DNA from: Rhizobium sophorae
Lineage (GTDB): Bacteria > Pseudomonadota > Alphaproteobacteria > Rhizobiales > Rhizobiaceae
Assembly: GCF_013087515.1 (NCBI RefSeq)
Contig: NZ_JABFCN010000016.1
Location: forward strand, 124,001-188,000
Length of the DNA: 64,000 nt
Direction: 5' to 3'
Under the pieces are notes generated by a model. It was given only the letters and a program-made list of their open reading frames with translations. It ran no database searches and was not told the origin of the DNA. A program made the position numbers and the translations under genes. Below, piece after piece: positions 8,496-18,226 of this stretch. The stretch's first letter is position 1; the number at the start of each line of letters is the position of its first letter.

Positions 8496-9539
8496 TCAAA
8501 GTGTCAGCGGATACTGCCGGTGCACCTTGGCGATTTCCGCCAGGAGCTCGTTCGAAAGCGCAATGTCGGCCGCGCCGATATCGATTTTCAACTGCTCCAT
8601 CGAGGTCGCGCCGATGATGACCGAGGCCATGAAGGGACGTGACAGGCAGAAGGCGAGCGCCATGGCTGCCGGGTCGAGGCCATATGTTGCGGCGATCTCC
8701 AAATAGGCTTTGGTCGCCGGCTCTTGCAGCGGCTGCAGGCGGCCGCCGATATCGTGGTTGATCGAACCGCGCGAACCTTTCGGCCTGCCGCCGTCGACAT
8801 ATTTGCCAGTCAGGATGCCGCCGGCGAGCGGCGAATAGGCGAGCAGCCCGACATCCTCATGATGCGAGAGTTCGGCGAGATCGAGGTCGAAATGGCGGTA
8901 GAGCAGGTTGTATTCGTTCTGGACGCTGGCGACCCGCGGCAGGCTCTTCTGTTCGGAGAGCGTCAGATATTTCTGTATGCCCCAGGTGGTTTCGTTGGAA
9001 AGGCCGATCGCGCGGATCTTGCCTTCCTTCACCAGCGCACCGAGCGTTTCCAGGATGTCGAGCATATTGGCGACGGCCTTGTCGCGATCCTGGGTGAACG
9101 GATTGTAGCTCCAGTTCTGGCGGAAATGGAAATGGCCGCGGTTCGGCCAGTGGATCTGGTAGAGGTCGACATAGTCCGTCTTCAGCCGCGTCAGGCTGGC
9201 CTCGACCGCCAGGCGGATATTCTTTGCATCGGCGCCTTCGCCGCCGCGCAGATAATCGCGGCCGCGGCCGGCGACCTTGGTGGCGAGCACGATATCGCCG
9301 CGCTTGCCGGTCTTCTCAAACCAGCTGCCGATATAGTCTTCCGTCCAGCCCTGTGTCGCGGCCGAAACCGGGGTCGTCGGATAAAGTTCGGCCGTATCGA
9401 AGAAATTGACGCCCTTTTCGACGGCGTAATCCATCTGCGCATGGGCATCGGCTTCGCTGTTCTGCGAGCCCCAGGTCATGGTGCCAAGGCAAATCTCTGA
9501 AACGGAAATCTCGGTGCGGCCTAATGAATTGTACTTCAT
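8496..9539 (-). CDS. Aldo/keto reductase (Tas-like)
   Basis: 347 residues from the ATG at 9539 (MKYNSLGRTEISVSEICLGT); upstream alternatives have no matching N-terminus. An NADP(H)-dependent TIM-barrel oxidoreductase. Aspartate and tyrosine of the active site lie in NFFDTAELYPT (about residue 50), the lysine in VLATKVAGR and the histidine in YQIHWPNR. Overall it resembles E. coli Tas, which suppresses tyrosine auxotrophy by an unknown reaction; the substrate here is unknown. It diverges from fabD. Confidence 0.92.
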   Translation of the reverse strand: MKYNSLGRTEISVSEICLGTMTWGSQNSEADAHAQMDYAVEKGVNFFDTAELYPTTPVSAATQGWTEDYIGSWFEKTGKRGDIVLATKVAGRGRDYLRGGEGADAKNIRLAVEASLTRLKTDYVDLYQIHWPNRGHFHFRQNWSYNPFTQDRDKAVANMLDILETLGALVKEGKIRAIGLSNETTWGIQKYLTLSEQKSLPRVASVQNEYNLLYRHFDLDLAELSHHEDVGLLAYSPLAGGILTGKYVDGGRPKGSRGSINHDIGGRLQPLQEPATKAYLEIAATYGLDPAAMALAFCLSRPFMASVIIGATSMEQLKIDIGAADIALSNELLAEIAKVHRQYPLTL

Positions 9540-9752
9540 GGAAAAACCTTGGGAGAGAGGTGAAAGCCTTGGGAAGGTCCGCGCAAATCTAAGTTGGATT
9601 TGGCGGAGCGCAAGAACAAAAACCGGGCTTTTGCACGCGCGCGAAAGGCTTTGCGGAGAATGAGCCGCCACTTGACTCTGCCGGAAAGAATGTCAATTGG
9701 AGGCAAAACAGCCTTAAGGGGCGCAATCAGGGCATCAGCCAGGGACATGAGA

Positions 9753-10697
9753 ATGACCATTGCTTTCACTTTTCCCGGTCAGGGCAGCCAGGCCGTCGGC
9801 ATGGGCAAGGATCTCGCCGAGAATTTTGCCGAAGCCCGCGCCGTTTTCCAAGAGGTAGATGAGGCGCTTGGTGAAAAGCTATCGGACGTCATGTTCAACG
9901 GTCCCGAGGATACGTTGACCTTGACGGCGAACGCCCAGCCGGCGCTGATGGCCGTCTCCATCGCCGTCGTCCGCGTTCTCGAAGCCAAAGGGCTGGATCT
10001 GAAGTCCAAGGTCGCCTACGTCGCCGGCCACTCGCTCGGCGAATATTCTGCACTTTGCGCCGCCGGCACCTTTTCGCTCGCCGACACCGCGCGGCTGTTG
10101 CGCATCCGCGGCAATGCCATGCAGGCCGCCGTCCCCGTCGGCGTCGGCGCCATGGCCGCGATCATCGGCCTCGAACACGCCGACGTCGTTGCCGTCTGCG
10201 AGGCAGCGGCCGCCGTCGGCGCCTGCCAGATCGCCAACGACAATGGCGGCGGCCAGATCGTCATCTCGGGCGAGAAGGCAGCCGTCGAAAAGGCGGCCGC
10301 CCTTGCGACCGACAAGGGCGCCAAGCGCGCCATTCTGCTGCCGGTCTCTGCTCCGTTCCATTCGACGCTGATGGCGCCGGCCGCTGATGCCATGCGCGAA
10401 GCGCTGGCAAAGGTCGCCAAGTCCGATCCCGTCGTGCCCGTCATCGCCAATGTCCGTGCCGCCCCGGTGACCGGCGCCGACGAGATCGCCAGCCTGCTGG
10501 TCGAGCAGGTGACCGGTCAGGTTCGCTGGCGCGAGACGGTGGAATGGTTTGCCGGAAATGGCGTCACGACGCTTTATGAACTCGGTTCCGGCAAGGTGCT
10601 GACCGGCCTTGCCCGCCGCATCGACAAGACGATCAACGGCATCTCCGTCAACGGTCCGGCGGATATCGACGCGACTGTTGCCGCCCTCATGGCCTGA
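9753..10697 (+). CDS. fabD: Malonyl-CoA:ACP transacylase FabD
   Basis: 314 residues from the ATG at 9753 (MTIAFTFPGQGSQAVGMG), with GGGA 7 bases upstream; an ATG two codons earlier is possible. FabD loads malonate onto acyl carrier protein. The nucleophilic serine is in GHSLGEYSALCAAG (about residue 94) and the partner histidine in PVSAPFHSTLM. It opens a fabD-fabG-acpP-fabF fatty-acid cluster; fabG follows after 30 bases. Confidence 0.97.
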   Translation: MTIAFTFPGQGSQAVGMGKDLAENFAEARAVFQEVDEALGEKLSDVMFNGPEDTLTLTANAQPALMAVSIAVVRVLEAKGLDLKSKVAYVAGHSLGEYSALCAAGTFSLADTARLLRIRGNAMQAAVPVGVGAMAAIIGLEHADVVAVCEAAAAVGACQIANDNGGGQIVISGEKAAVEKAAALATDKGAKRAILLPVSAPFHSTLMAPAADAMREALAKVAKSDPVVPVIANVRAAPVTGADEIASLLVEQVTGQVRWRETVEWFAGNGVTTLYELGSGKVLTGLARRIDKTINGISVNGPADIDATVAALMA

Positions 10698-10727
10698 TTG
10701 GTATCTCCAGATATAAGGAACGTTTTC

Positions 10728-11465
10728 ATGCTCGATCTTTCCGGCCGTAAGGCTCTCGTCACCGGCGCATCGGGCGGTATCGGCGAGGAAATCGCCCGCC
10801 TTCTTCATAAGCAGGGGGCCGTCGTCGGCCTGCACGGTACCCGCGTCGAGAAGCTGGAAGCGCTGGCTGCCGATCTCGGCGAGCGTGTCAAGATCTTCCC
10901 GGCGAACCTCTCCGACCGCGATGAGGTCAAGGCGCTCGGCCAGAAAGCCGAAGCCGAACTCGAAGGCGTCGACATCCTCGTCAACAATGCCGGCATCACC
11001 CGCGACGGCCTGTTCGTGCGCATGAGCGACGAGGACTGGGACAGCGTCCTCGAAGTGAACCTGACGGCGACCTTCCGCCTGACGCGCGAATTGACGCATC
11101 CGATGATGCGTCGCCGCTATGGCCGCATCATCAACATTACCTCCGTCGTCGGCGTCACCGGCAATCCGGGCCAGACCAATTACTGCGCCTCCAAGGCCGG
11201 CATGATCGGCTTCACCAAGTCCCTGGCGCAGGAGATCGCCACTCGCAACGTGACGGTCAATTGCGTGGCACCCGGCTTCATCGAGAGCGCCATGACCGGC
11301 AAGCTGAACGACAAGCAGAAGGAAGCGATCATGGGGGCGATCCCGATGAAGCGCATGGGCACGGGCGGCGAGGTGGCTTCGGCGGTCGCTTACCTTGCGT
11401 CCTCCGAGGCTGCTTATATGACGGGCCAGACGCTGCACGTAAACGGCGGCATGGCGATGATCTGA
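10728..11465 (+). CDS. fabG: 3-oxoacyl-ACP reductase FabG
   Basis: 245 residues from the ATG at 10728, preceded by AAGGAA at 10715-10720. A short-chain dehydrogenase that reduces 3-oxoacyl-ACP with NADPH. It shows the nucleotide-binding VTGASGGIGEEIA, the NNAGITRDGL motif typical of FabG, and the catalytic Ser and Tyr-x3-Lys in YCASKAGMIGF. The length is exactly that expected for the family. Second gene of the fab cluster. Confidence 0.97.
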   Translation: MLDLSGRKALVTGASGGIGEEIARLLHKQGAVVGLHGTRVEKLEALAADLGERVKIFPANLSDRDEVKALGQKAEAELEGVDILVNNAGITRDGLFVRMSDEDWDSVLEVNLTATFRLTRELTHPMMRRRYGRIINITSVVGVTGNPGQTNYCASKAGMIGFTKSLAQEIATRNVTVNCVAPGFIESAMTGKLNDKQKEAIMGAIPMKRMGTGGEVASAVAYLASSEAAYMTGQTLHVNGGMAMI

Positions 11466-11751
11466 AACGACAAACTGTTGGCGTGTGAATAATTCCGCCT
11501 ATAGCATGTTGAGCAATCACGAACCGTTGATTTTCTGGCTTTGCGGCAGACATAAAGCATGTTAAGCGGGCCATGACTGTGAACAGTCGTCCCGAGAAAG
11601 CAGACGGACCGCCGGGCTTTTTGCAAGCCTGGGACATCTCTGAAGCCGGGTAAACGAGTTTGCCGAGGATGTCTGAAAACATCGCAGGCTGAAACAGGGT
11701 AGGGGTGCCGTGATGGCATTCCGATCAGGACATAAGGTCGAGGAAACCGAC

Positions 11752-11988
11752 ATGAGCGATATCGCAGAACGCGTAAAGAAAATTGTTATTGATCATCTTG
11801 GCGTCGACGCCGACAAGGTCGTCGAGAGCGCCAGCTTTATCGACGATCTGGGCGCTGACTCGCTCGACACGGTCGAACTTGTCATGGCTTTCGAAGAAGA
11901 ATTCGGCGTTGAAATTCCTGACGACGCTGCCGACTCGATCCTGACGGTCGGCGATGCAGTGAAGTTTATTGAGAAGGCCCAGGCCTAA
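11752..11988 (+). CDS. acpP: Acyl carrier protein
   Basis: 78 residues from the ATG at 11752 ([19 protein letters not shown]), with GAGGAA about 9 bases upstream. The phosphopantetheine serine is in [19 protein letters not shown] (about residue 37). This is the housekeeping carrier for fatty-acid synthesis. It has a 286-base upstream region, which fits separate strong transcription, and a terminator directly after. Confidence 0.98.
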   Translation: MSDIAERVKKIVIDHLGVDADKVVESASFIDDLGADSLDTVELVMAFEEEFGVEIPDDAADSILTVGDAVKFIEKAQA

Positions 11989-12003
11989 TCCTGTGAATTT
12001 GAG

Positions 12004-12036
12004 AAAGGGCGGGCCTGGAGTCCGCCCTTTTCTTTT
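12004..12036 (+). terminator. Rho-independent terminator after acpP
   Basis: AAAGGGCGG (12004-12012) pairs with CCGCCCTTT (12022-12030), followed by TCTTTT. It lies 16 bases past the acpP stop and before fabF, so acpP is probably transcribed in excess of fabF. Confidence 0.85.
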
Positions 12037-12081
12037 CGGCATATTTCTCCATAGAACATAAGAGACGGGGGAAAGCACGCG

Positions 12082-13344
12082 ATGAGACGTGTCGTCATCA
12101 CCGGTACCGGCATGGTATCACCCTTGGGATGCGGAACCGAGGTGACGTGGTCCCGGCTGCTTGCCGGTCAGAACGGCGCCCGCCTCGTCACCGAATTCGA
12201 GGTCGACGACCTTCCCGCCAAGATCGCCTGCCGTATTCCTATCGGTGACGGCACCGACGGCACCTTCAATGTCGATCAGTGGATGGAGCCGAAGGAGCAG
12301 CGCAAGGTCGATCCCTTCATCATCTACGGCATGGCCGCCGCCGACATGGCGCTTGCCGATGCCGGCTGGCATCCTGAAACCGATGAGGACCAGATCGCCA
12401 CCGGCGTGCTGATCGGCTCCGGCATCGGCGGCATCGAAGGCATCGTCGAGGCGGGTTACACCCTGCGCGACAAGGGCCCGCGCCGCATCTCCCCCTTCTT
12501 CATTCCCGGCCGCCTGATCAACCTCGTCTCCGGCCAGGTCTCGATCCGCCACAAGCTGCGCGGACCCAATCATTCGGTCGTCACCGCCTGCTCGACGGGC
12601 GCGCATGCGATCGGCGATGCGGCGCGGCTGATTGCGCTGGGTGATGCCGACGTCATGGTCGCCGGCGGCACGGAATCCCCTGTCAGCCGCATTTCGCTTG
12701 CAGGCTTTGCCGCCTGCAAGGCGCTGTCGACCCAGCACAACGACGATCCGCAGAAGGCGTCACGCCCTTATGACCGCGACCGCGACGGCTTCGTCATGGG
12801 CGAGGGCGCCGGCATCGTCGTGCTCGAGGAACTGGAACACGCCAAGGCGCGCGGCGCCACGATCTATGCCGAAATCGTCGGCTACGGCCTGTCGGGCGAT
12901 GCCTTTCACATCACCGCGCCCTCCGAAGACGGCGAGGGCGCCGGCCGCTGCATGGCGATGGCGCTGAAGCGCGCCGGGCTGACGCCCGCCGACATCGACT
13001 ACATCAATGCCCACGGTACCTCGACCATGGCCGACACGATCGAACTCGGCGCCGTCGAGCGGCTCGTCGGCAATGCGGCGTCGAAGATCTCCATGTCCTC
13101 GACCAAGTCGGCGACAGGACACCTTCTCGGCGCTGCAGGCGCCATCGAGGCGATCTTCACCACGCTCGCCATTCGCGACAATATCGCGCCGCCGACGCTC
13201 AATCTCGACAATCCCGAACGGGAAACGGCGATCGATCTTGTTCCGCACAAGGCACGTGAACGAGACATCAACGTGGCGCTGTCCAACTCATTCGGATTCG
13301 GCGGCACGAATGCATCGCTCGTACTGCGCCGTTACGCGCAATAA
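12082..13344 (+). CDS. fabF: 3-oxoacyl-ACP synthase II FabF
   Basis: 420 residues beginning MRRVVITGTGMVSPLG, with GGGGGAAAG upstream of the ATG. The elongating condensing enzyme of fatty-acid synthesis. The catalytic cysteine is in VTACSTGAHAIGDA (about residue 170) and the two histidines in NAHGTSTMADTIE and KSATGHLLGAAGAIE. Full length with no missing catalytic residue. It follows the acpP terminator and precedes mltG. Confidence 0.97.
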   Translation: MRRVVITGTGMVSPLGCGTEVTWSRLLAGQNGARLVTEFEVDDLPAKIACRIPIGDGTDGTFNVDQWMEPKEQRKVDPFIIYGMAAADMALADAGWHPETDEDQIATGVLIGSGIGGIEGIVEAGYTLRDKGPRRISPFFIPGRLINLVSGQVSIRHKLRGPNHSVVTACSTGAHAIGDAARLIALGDADVMVAGGTESPVSRISLAGFAACKALSTQHNDDPQKASRPYDRDRDGFVMGEGAGIVVLEELEHAKARGATIYAEIVGYGLSGDAFHITAPSEDGEGAGRCMAMALKRAGLTPADIDYINAHGTSTMADTIELGAVERLVGNAASKISMSSTKSATGHLLGAAGAIEAIFTTLAIRDNIAPPTLNLDNPERETAIDLVPHKARERDINVALSNSFGFGGTNASLVLRRYAQ

Positions 13345-13526
13345 GAGTCCTGCAAGCGGTGTGACGGGTCTCCCTTGCACCGCAGACCGGCCGTCCTCTA
13401 CGTTGCGTAAGCGGGCGTGCGAAAGCATAACGACCGTCAGCGGCTCGTTGAACGGCGGCAGAACCTGCTTTTGCCGCATTGCTTCGCGAAATAGCGAAGT
13501 GAGGGTCAAGTTTTAGAGGATTGCCG

Positions 13527-14744
13527 GTGAGCGATACGACGAACCAGAGCAACGATACCCAGGCGCAGAAGGGACCGATTATCCCGAAGTCGCCGAGCGA
13601 AGCCCTGCGTCCGGAGCGCGTTCCGGAGCCGCCGAAGCGGTCCAAGAAAGCCCGCGGCCAGGTCGTTCTTTTCCTGAACTTCATCATGACGATGGCGGTT
13701 CTGGTCTGCGTCGTCGCCGTCATCGGCTTCTACTACGCCACATCGACCTATCGGAACCCGGGTCCGCTGCAGACCAACACCAATTTCATCGTCCGCAACG
13801 GCGCAGGTCTGACCGAAATCGCCTCGAACCTCGAGCGCAACGCGATCATCAGCGATGCCCGCATCTTCCGCTATCTCACGGCAACGCATCTTTCTGCCGG
13901 TGAGAGCTTGAAGGCGGGTGAATACGAGATCAAGGCGAGGGCCTCCATGCGCGATATCATGGAGCTGCTGAAATCGGGCAAGTCCATTCTTTATTCCGTT
14001 TCCTTCCCCGAGGGTCTGACGGTCCGCCAGATGTTCGACCGCATGCTGCAGGATACTGTGTTGGAAGGCGACTTGCCGGCGGCACTGCCGACCGAGGGCA
14101 GCCTGCGTCCGGATACCTACAAATTCTCGCGCGGCACCAAGCGCTCGGAAATCATCGAACAGATGGCGGCTGCGCAGCAGAAGCTCGTCGATCAGATCTG
14201 GGACAAGCGCGACCCCTCGTTGCCGTTGCGATCCAAGGAGGAGTTCGTGACACTCGCTTCGATCGTCGAAAAGGAAACCGGCGTTCCCGACGAGCGTGCC
14301 CATGTCGCCTCTGTTTTCCTGAACCGGCTCGGCAAGGGGATGCGCCTGCAGTCCGACCCGACGATCATCTACGGCCTCTTCGGCGGCGAGGGTAAACCGG
14401 CCGACCGGCCGATCTACCAGTCGGACCTGAAGCGGGACACGCCTTACAACACCTATGTCATCAAGGGTCTGCCGCCGACGCCGATCGCCAATCCCGGCAA
14501 GGATGCGTTGGAAGCCGTCGCCAATCCCTGGAAGACGCAGGATCTCTATTTCGTCGCCGACGGCACCGGTGGCCATGTTTTCGCTGCGACGCTCGAGGAG
14601 CACAATGCCAACGTCAAGCGTTGGCGCAAGCTCGAAGCCGACAAGGGTTCGGACCCGAACATCGCAGTCGACGGCCAGCCGGAGGAGCAGCCGGCGGATA
14701 ATGGCGCGACCGTCGCGCCGCCGAAGAAGAAGAAGATCAACTGA
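13527..14744 (+). CDS. mltG: Endolytic murein transglycosylase MltG
   Basis: 405 residues from a GTG at 13527, preceded at 6 bases by AGAGGA (13515-13520); the TTG at 13521 abuts that site and cannot use it. YceG/MltG cleaves nascent glycan strands at the inner membrane. A cytosolic N-terminus of about 50 residues leads into one membrane helix (VVLFLNFIMTMAVLVCVVAV), and the catalytic glutamate is in SIVEKETGVPDERAHVASVF. A lysine-rich C-terminus (PPKKKKIN) ends the protein. It shares its strand with fabF and the YicC-type gene. Confidence 0.94.
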   Translation: MSDTTNQSNDTQAQKGPIIPKSPSEALRPERVPEPPKRSKKARGQVVLFLNFIMTMAVLVCVVAVIGFYYATSTYRNPGPLQTNTNFIVRNGAGLTEIASNLERNAIISDARIFRYLTATHLSAGESLKAGEYEIKARASMRDIMELLKSGKSILYSVSFPEGLTVRQMFDRMLQDTVLEGDLPAALPTEGSLRPDTYKFSRGTKRSEIIEQMAAAQQKLVDQIWDKRDPSLPLRSKEEFVTLASIVEKETGVPDERAHVASVFLNRLGKGMRLQSDPTIIYGLFGGEGKPADRPIYQSDLKRDTPYNTYVIKGLPPTPIANPGKDALEAVANPWKTQDLYFVADGTGGHVFAATLEEHNANVKRWRKLEADKGSDPNIAVDGQPEEQPADNGATVAPPKKKKIN

Positions 14745-14762
14745 GACTTTCGGGAGGCTCGC

Positions 14763-15650
14763 ATGGCTTTGCAGTCCATGACCGGTTTTGCGCGGCGCGA
14801 GGGAACGAGCGGCCGCTGGCGCTGGGCATGGGAACTGCGCTCGGTCAACGGCAAGGGCCTCGACCTGCGTCTGCGCCTGCCGCCCGGCCTCGAGCGTATG
14901 GAGGCAGAGGTCCGCCGCCTTGCCGGCGAAAGCTTCAGCCGCGGCAACCTGCAGGCATCCCTATCCGTCACCGCCGACGAGAACCGTTTCGAGGCGGTGC
15001 TGAACAGGCAAGCGCTTGCCGCCGTGCTGGCCATGCGCGAGCAGTTGGACGGTGACATCGATCCGGCGCCGCTGAAGCTTGATACGCTGCTTCTGGTGCG
15101 CGGCATCGTCGAATTTCGCGAAAGCGAGGATGGCGAGGAGGCGCTTGCCGCCCGTGACGCCGATATCGCTGCCGGCCTGTTGGGCGCACTTGCCGATCTG
15201 AGAGCAATGCGCGAACAGGAAGGTTCGGCGCTGGCCCGCATTCTTCACGACCACGTCACGACGATCGAAGGCCTGACGCGGACGATCGAGGCCGATCCGT
15301 CGCGCTCGCCGCAGGAGATCGCCGCGCGGCTTGCCGCGCAGGTCGCCTTGTTGATGGATGGCATGGCCGCGCTCGACCGCGAAAGGCTGCATGCCGAAGC
15401 CGCGCTGTTGGCGACCAAGGCGGATCTGCGCGAGGAAATCGATCGTTTGAAGGCTCATATCGCCGCAGCGCGTGATCTCCTGGTGAAAGGTGGCCCCGCC
15501 GGGCGCCGGCTGGACTTCCTTGCACAGGAATTTAACCGCGAATCGAATACCATCTGCTCGAAGTCGAATGCCTCGGCGGTCACCGCCGCCGGCATCGAGC
15601 TGAAAGTAGTGATCGACCAGTTCCGCGAGCAGGTCCAGAATTTGGAGTAA
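14763..15650 (+). CDS. YicC/YloC family endoribonuclease
   Basis: 295 residues with the family N-terminus LQSMTGFARREG and the LRSVNGKGLDLRLRLP segment, and the C-terminal FLAQEFNRESNTICSKS. YicC proteins are recently recognised endoribonucleases affecting RNA turnover in bacteria; the gene is very often next to gmk, as here (3 bases apart). Full length. Confidence 0.93.
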   Translation: MALQSMTGFARREGTSGRWRWAWELRSVNGKGLDLRLRLPPGLERMEAEVRRLAGESFSRGNLQASLSVTADENRFEAVLNRQALAAVLAMREQLDGDIDPAPLKLDTLLLVRGIVEFRESEDGEEALAARDADIAAGLLGALADLRAMREQEGSALARILHDHVTTIEGLTRTIEADPSRSPQEIAARLAAQVALLMDGMAALDRERLHAEAALLATKADLREEIDRLKAHIAAARDLLVKGGPAGRRLDFLAQEFNRESNTICSKSNASAVTAAGIELKVVIDQFREQVQNLE

Positions 15651-15653
15651 GAC

Positions 15654-16316
15654 ATGAAACCGGCGAAATCCTCGCCCGTGCAGATCGCCCGCCGCGGTCT
15701 GATGCTTGTCATCTCGTCGCCGTCCGGCGCTGGCAAGTCCACCATCGCGCGCACGCTGCTGGAGACCGACAGGCAAATCGGCCTTTCCGTCAGCGTCACC
15801 ACGCGCCAGCGCCGCCCGAGCGAAGTCGAGGATGTGCATTACCACTTCAAGAGTGTGCGCGAGTTCGAGCGGCTGCGCGATAGCGACGCGCTGCTCGAAT
15901 GGGCCGAGGTGCATGGCAATTTCTACGGCACGCCGCGCGAGCCGGTCGAACAGGCCATGGCCGAAGGCCGCGACATGCTCTTCGACATCGATTGGCAGGG
16001 CGCCCAGCAATTGCAGGAGAAGATGTCGGCCGACGTCGTCTCGATCTTCGTGCTGCCGCCGACCATGACCGAGCTTCAGTCGCGGCTGCATCGCCGTGCC
16101 GAGGATTCCGAGGAGGTCATCCAGACGCGCCTCGCCAACAGCCGCGCCGAGATCGCCCACTGGCGCGAATACGACTATGTCATCGTCAATGACGATCTCA
16201 ACGCCGCCCTCGACGCCGTCCAGTCGATCGTCAAGGCCGAGCGCCTGCGCCGCGACCGCCGCCATGGCATGTTCGACTTCGTCCGCGAGTTGCTGGAAGA
16301 GACGCCGTCACTTTAA
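15654..16316 (+). CDS. gmk: Guanylate kinase
   Basis: 220 residues. It phosphorylates GMP to GDP with ATP. P-loop [14 protein letters not shown] (about residue 20), the GMP-binding [18 protein letters not shown] and the GNFYGTP segment are intact. It follows the YicC-type gene by 3 bases and converges on rsmA. Confidence 0.97.
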   Translation: MKPAKSSPVQIARRGLMLVISSPSGAGKSTIARTLLETDRQIGLSVSVTTRQRRPSEVEDVHYHFKSVREFERLRDSDALLEWAEVHGNFYGTPREPVEQAMAEGRDMLFDIDWQGAQQLQEKMSADVVSIFVLPPTMTELQSRLHRRAEDSEEVIQTRLANSRAEIAHWREYDYVIVNDDLNAALDAVQSIVKAERLRRDRRHGMFDFVRELLEETPSL

Positions 16317-16364
16317 ATTACCGCATGTCCTGGGAAAGCCGATTCGGACGTTGCTGGAATTGAC

Positions 16365-17192
16365 CTACAGGCTGTTCGCGAGAAGGCAGAATTCCTCGAC
16401 CGACAAGGTTTCCGCCCGACGCGCCGGATCGATCCCGGCCTTGACGAGCAAGCTCTCGCCGCCGAGCGGTTTCAGGCTTTGGCGCAGCATCTTGCGGCGC
16501 TGGCCGAAGGCCGCCTGTGTCACCTTTTCCAGGTTGCCGACAGCGCAGGGGATGGGATTTTCGCGGGGGGTCAGTTGCACGACCGTCGACGTCACTTTCG
16601 GCGGCGGCGTAAAGGCCTGCGGAGGCACGTCGAAGGCCATGCGTGCCTCCGTCCGCCAGCCGCAGAGCACGCCGAGACGGCCGTAATGATCGTCGTCTTC
16701 GTTGGCGACGATACGCTCGCCGACCTCTTTCTGAAACATCAGCGTCAGCGACTGCCAGAACGGCGGCCAGGCTTTCGGCAGCAGCCAATTGACCAGCAAC
16801 TGCGTGCCGACATTATAGGGCAGGTTGGCAATGATCTTGATCGGGCCTTCCGGCGCCAATGTCTCGAAATCCGTCTTCAGCGCATCGCCTTCGATCACCT
16901 CCAGCCGGCCGGGATAATGATCGGCGATCTCGGCAAGCGCCGGCAGGCAGCGGGCATCGCGCTCGATGGCGATAACTTTCCTGGCGCCGAGCGCCAGGAT
17001 CGCGCGCGTCAGCCCGCCGGGGCCGGGGCCGACCTCGAAAACGGTCGCATCTTCGAGCGCTCCCGCCGTGCGGGCGATCTTCTGCGTGAGGTTGAGGTCG
17101 AGCAGGAAGTTCTGCCCGAGCGCCTTGCGTGCATCAAGGCCGTGACGCTGGATGACGTCGCGAAGCGGCGGCAGGCCATCGAGTGCTGCCAT
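16365..17192 (-). CDS. rsmA: 16S rRNA (adenine1518/1519-N6)-dimethyltransferase RsmA (KsgA)
   Basis: 275 residues. It dimethylates two adjacent adenines in helix 45 of 16S rRNA during 30S maturation. Seen: [15 protein letters not shown], the SAM-binding [13 protein letters not shown], and the catalytic [11 protein letters not shown]. Its start codon overlaps the pdxA stop by one base, indicating translational coupling at the end of the lptF-lptG-lptD-surA-pdxA-rsmA operon. Confidence 0.97.
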   Translation of the reverse strand: MAALDGLPPLRDVIQRHGLDARKALGQNFLLDLNLTQKIARTAGALEDATVFEVGPGPGGLTRAILALGARKVIAIERDARCLPALAEIADHYPGRLEVIEGDALKTDFETLAPEGPIKIIANLPYNVGTQLLVNWLLPKAWPPFWQSLTLMFQKEVGERIVANEDDDHYGRLGVLCGWRTEARMAFDVPPQAFTPPPKVTSTVVQLTPRENPIPCAVGNLEKVTQAAFGQRRKMLRQSLKPLGGESLLVKAGIDPARRAETLSVEEFCLLANSL

Positions 17193-18220
17193 CAGCGGCG
17201 GCTTTCCGCGCTACGGCCGAGCTGGGCGGCGAGCTTCAGCGCCGCAACGAGGCTGTGCTCGCGCGCCAGTCCCTTGCCGGCAATGCCGAAAGCGGTGCCG
17301 TGATCCGGCGAGGTGCGCACGAAGGGAAGCCCGAGCGTCACGTTGACGCTGTCGTCGAAACCAAGTGCTTTGGCCGGGATCAGCGCCTGATCGTGATACA
17401 TGCAGACGGCGACGTCGTAGCGCGCCCGCGCCTCGTCATGAAACATCGTATCGGCGGGCAGGGGGCCGATCGCATCGATGCCCTCGTCGCGCAGGCGCTC
17501 GATCGCCGGACGGATGACGTCCTCGTCCTCCGTACCGATCGCCCCGCCTTCGCCCGCATGCGGGTTGAGGCCGGCAACGGCGAGCCGCGGCGCCGCGATG
17601 CCGAAGCGCTGCCTCAGATCTTCATGGGCGATCCTGCAGGTTTCCGTGATCAGGTCGCCCGTCAGCGCCTGCGGCACGTCCCGGACCGGAATATGGATGG
17701 TGACGGGAATGGCCCGGAGCTTCGGTCCGGACAGCATCATCACCGGTGTCACCGGCCGGCCGGTCGCCCTGACGGCGAGATCTGCGAGAAATTCGGTATG
17801 GCCGGGAAACCGGAAACCTGCCTCGTAAAGCACGGCCTTGGCGATCGGATTGGTAACGACTGCGAGCGCCTCGCCGTCAATGACAAGCGACACGGCTTTC
17901 TCGATCGACGCGATCGTGCCTTTCGCCGTTGCCGCATGCGGTTCGCCAGCCACGACCTCGATACCGGCCGGTATGGTCATGACGGGCAGCGCATCGGCAA
18001 ACATGCCGGCGGCCTTGCCGGCTTCATCGGTCTCGCGGATCGAGACCGCCAGATTGAGCTGGCGGGCTCTCAACGCCAGAACATCGGGGTCGCCGATCAG
18101 GAAGAAAGGCGGCAGCCCGAGTTCACGCCGCCGGAGCCAGGCCATCAGAGTAATATCCGGCCCGATGCCGGCGGGGTCGCCCTGGCTCAGCGCAAGCGGT
18201 CGCGAAAACGGTATCGCCAT
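17192..18220 (-). CDS. pdxA: 4-hydroxythreonine-4-phosphate dehydrogenase PdxA
   Basis: 342 residues. It acts in the DXP-dependent pyridoxal phosphate pathway. Typical motifs are [15 protein letters not shown] at the N-terminus, [16 protein letters not shown] and NPHAGEGG near residue 220. It lies 6 bases after the SurA-like gene and overlaps rsmA by one base; a surA-pdxA-rsmA order is widespread in proteobacteria. Confidence 0.96.
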   Translation of the reverse strand: MAIPFSRPLALSQGDPAGIGPDITLMAWLRRRELGLPPFFLIGDPDVLALRARQLNLAVSIRETDEAGKAAGMFADALPVMTIPAGIEVVAGEPHAATAKGTIASIEKAVSLVIDGEALAVVTNPIAKAVLYEAGFRFPGHTEFLADLAVRATGRPVTPVMMLSGPKLRAIPVTIHIPVRDVPQALTGDLITETCRIAHEDLRQRFGIAAPRLAVAGLNPHAGEGGAIGTEDEDVIRPAIERLRDEGIDAIGPLPADTMFHDEARARYDVAVCMYHDQALIPAKALGFDDSVNVTLGLPFVRTSPDHGTAFGIAGKGLAREHSLVAALKLAAQLGRSAESRR

Positions 18221-18226
18221 TGTCGG

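Noticed and set aside
13345..13526. Terminator after fabF
   Set aside because: Two competing inverted repeats (TGCAAG/CTTGCA and GCGGTG/CACCGC) overlap with long loops and no T run, so no terminator was called.
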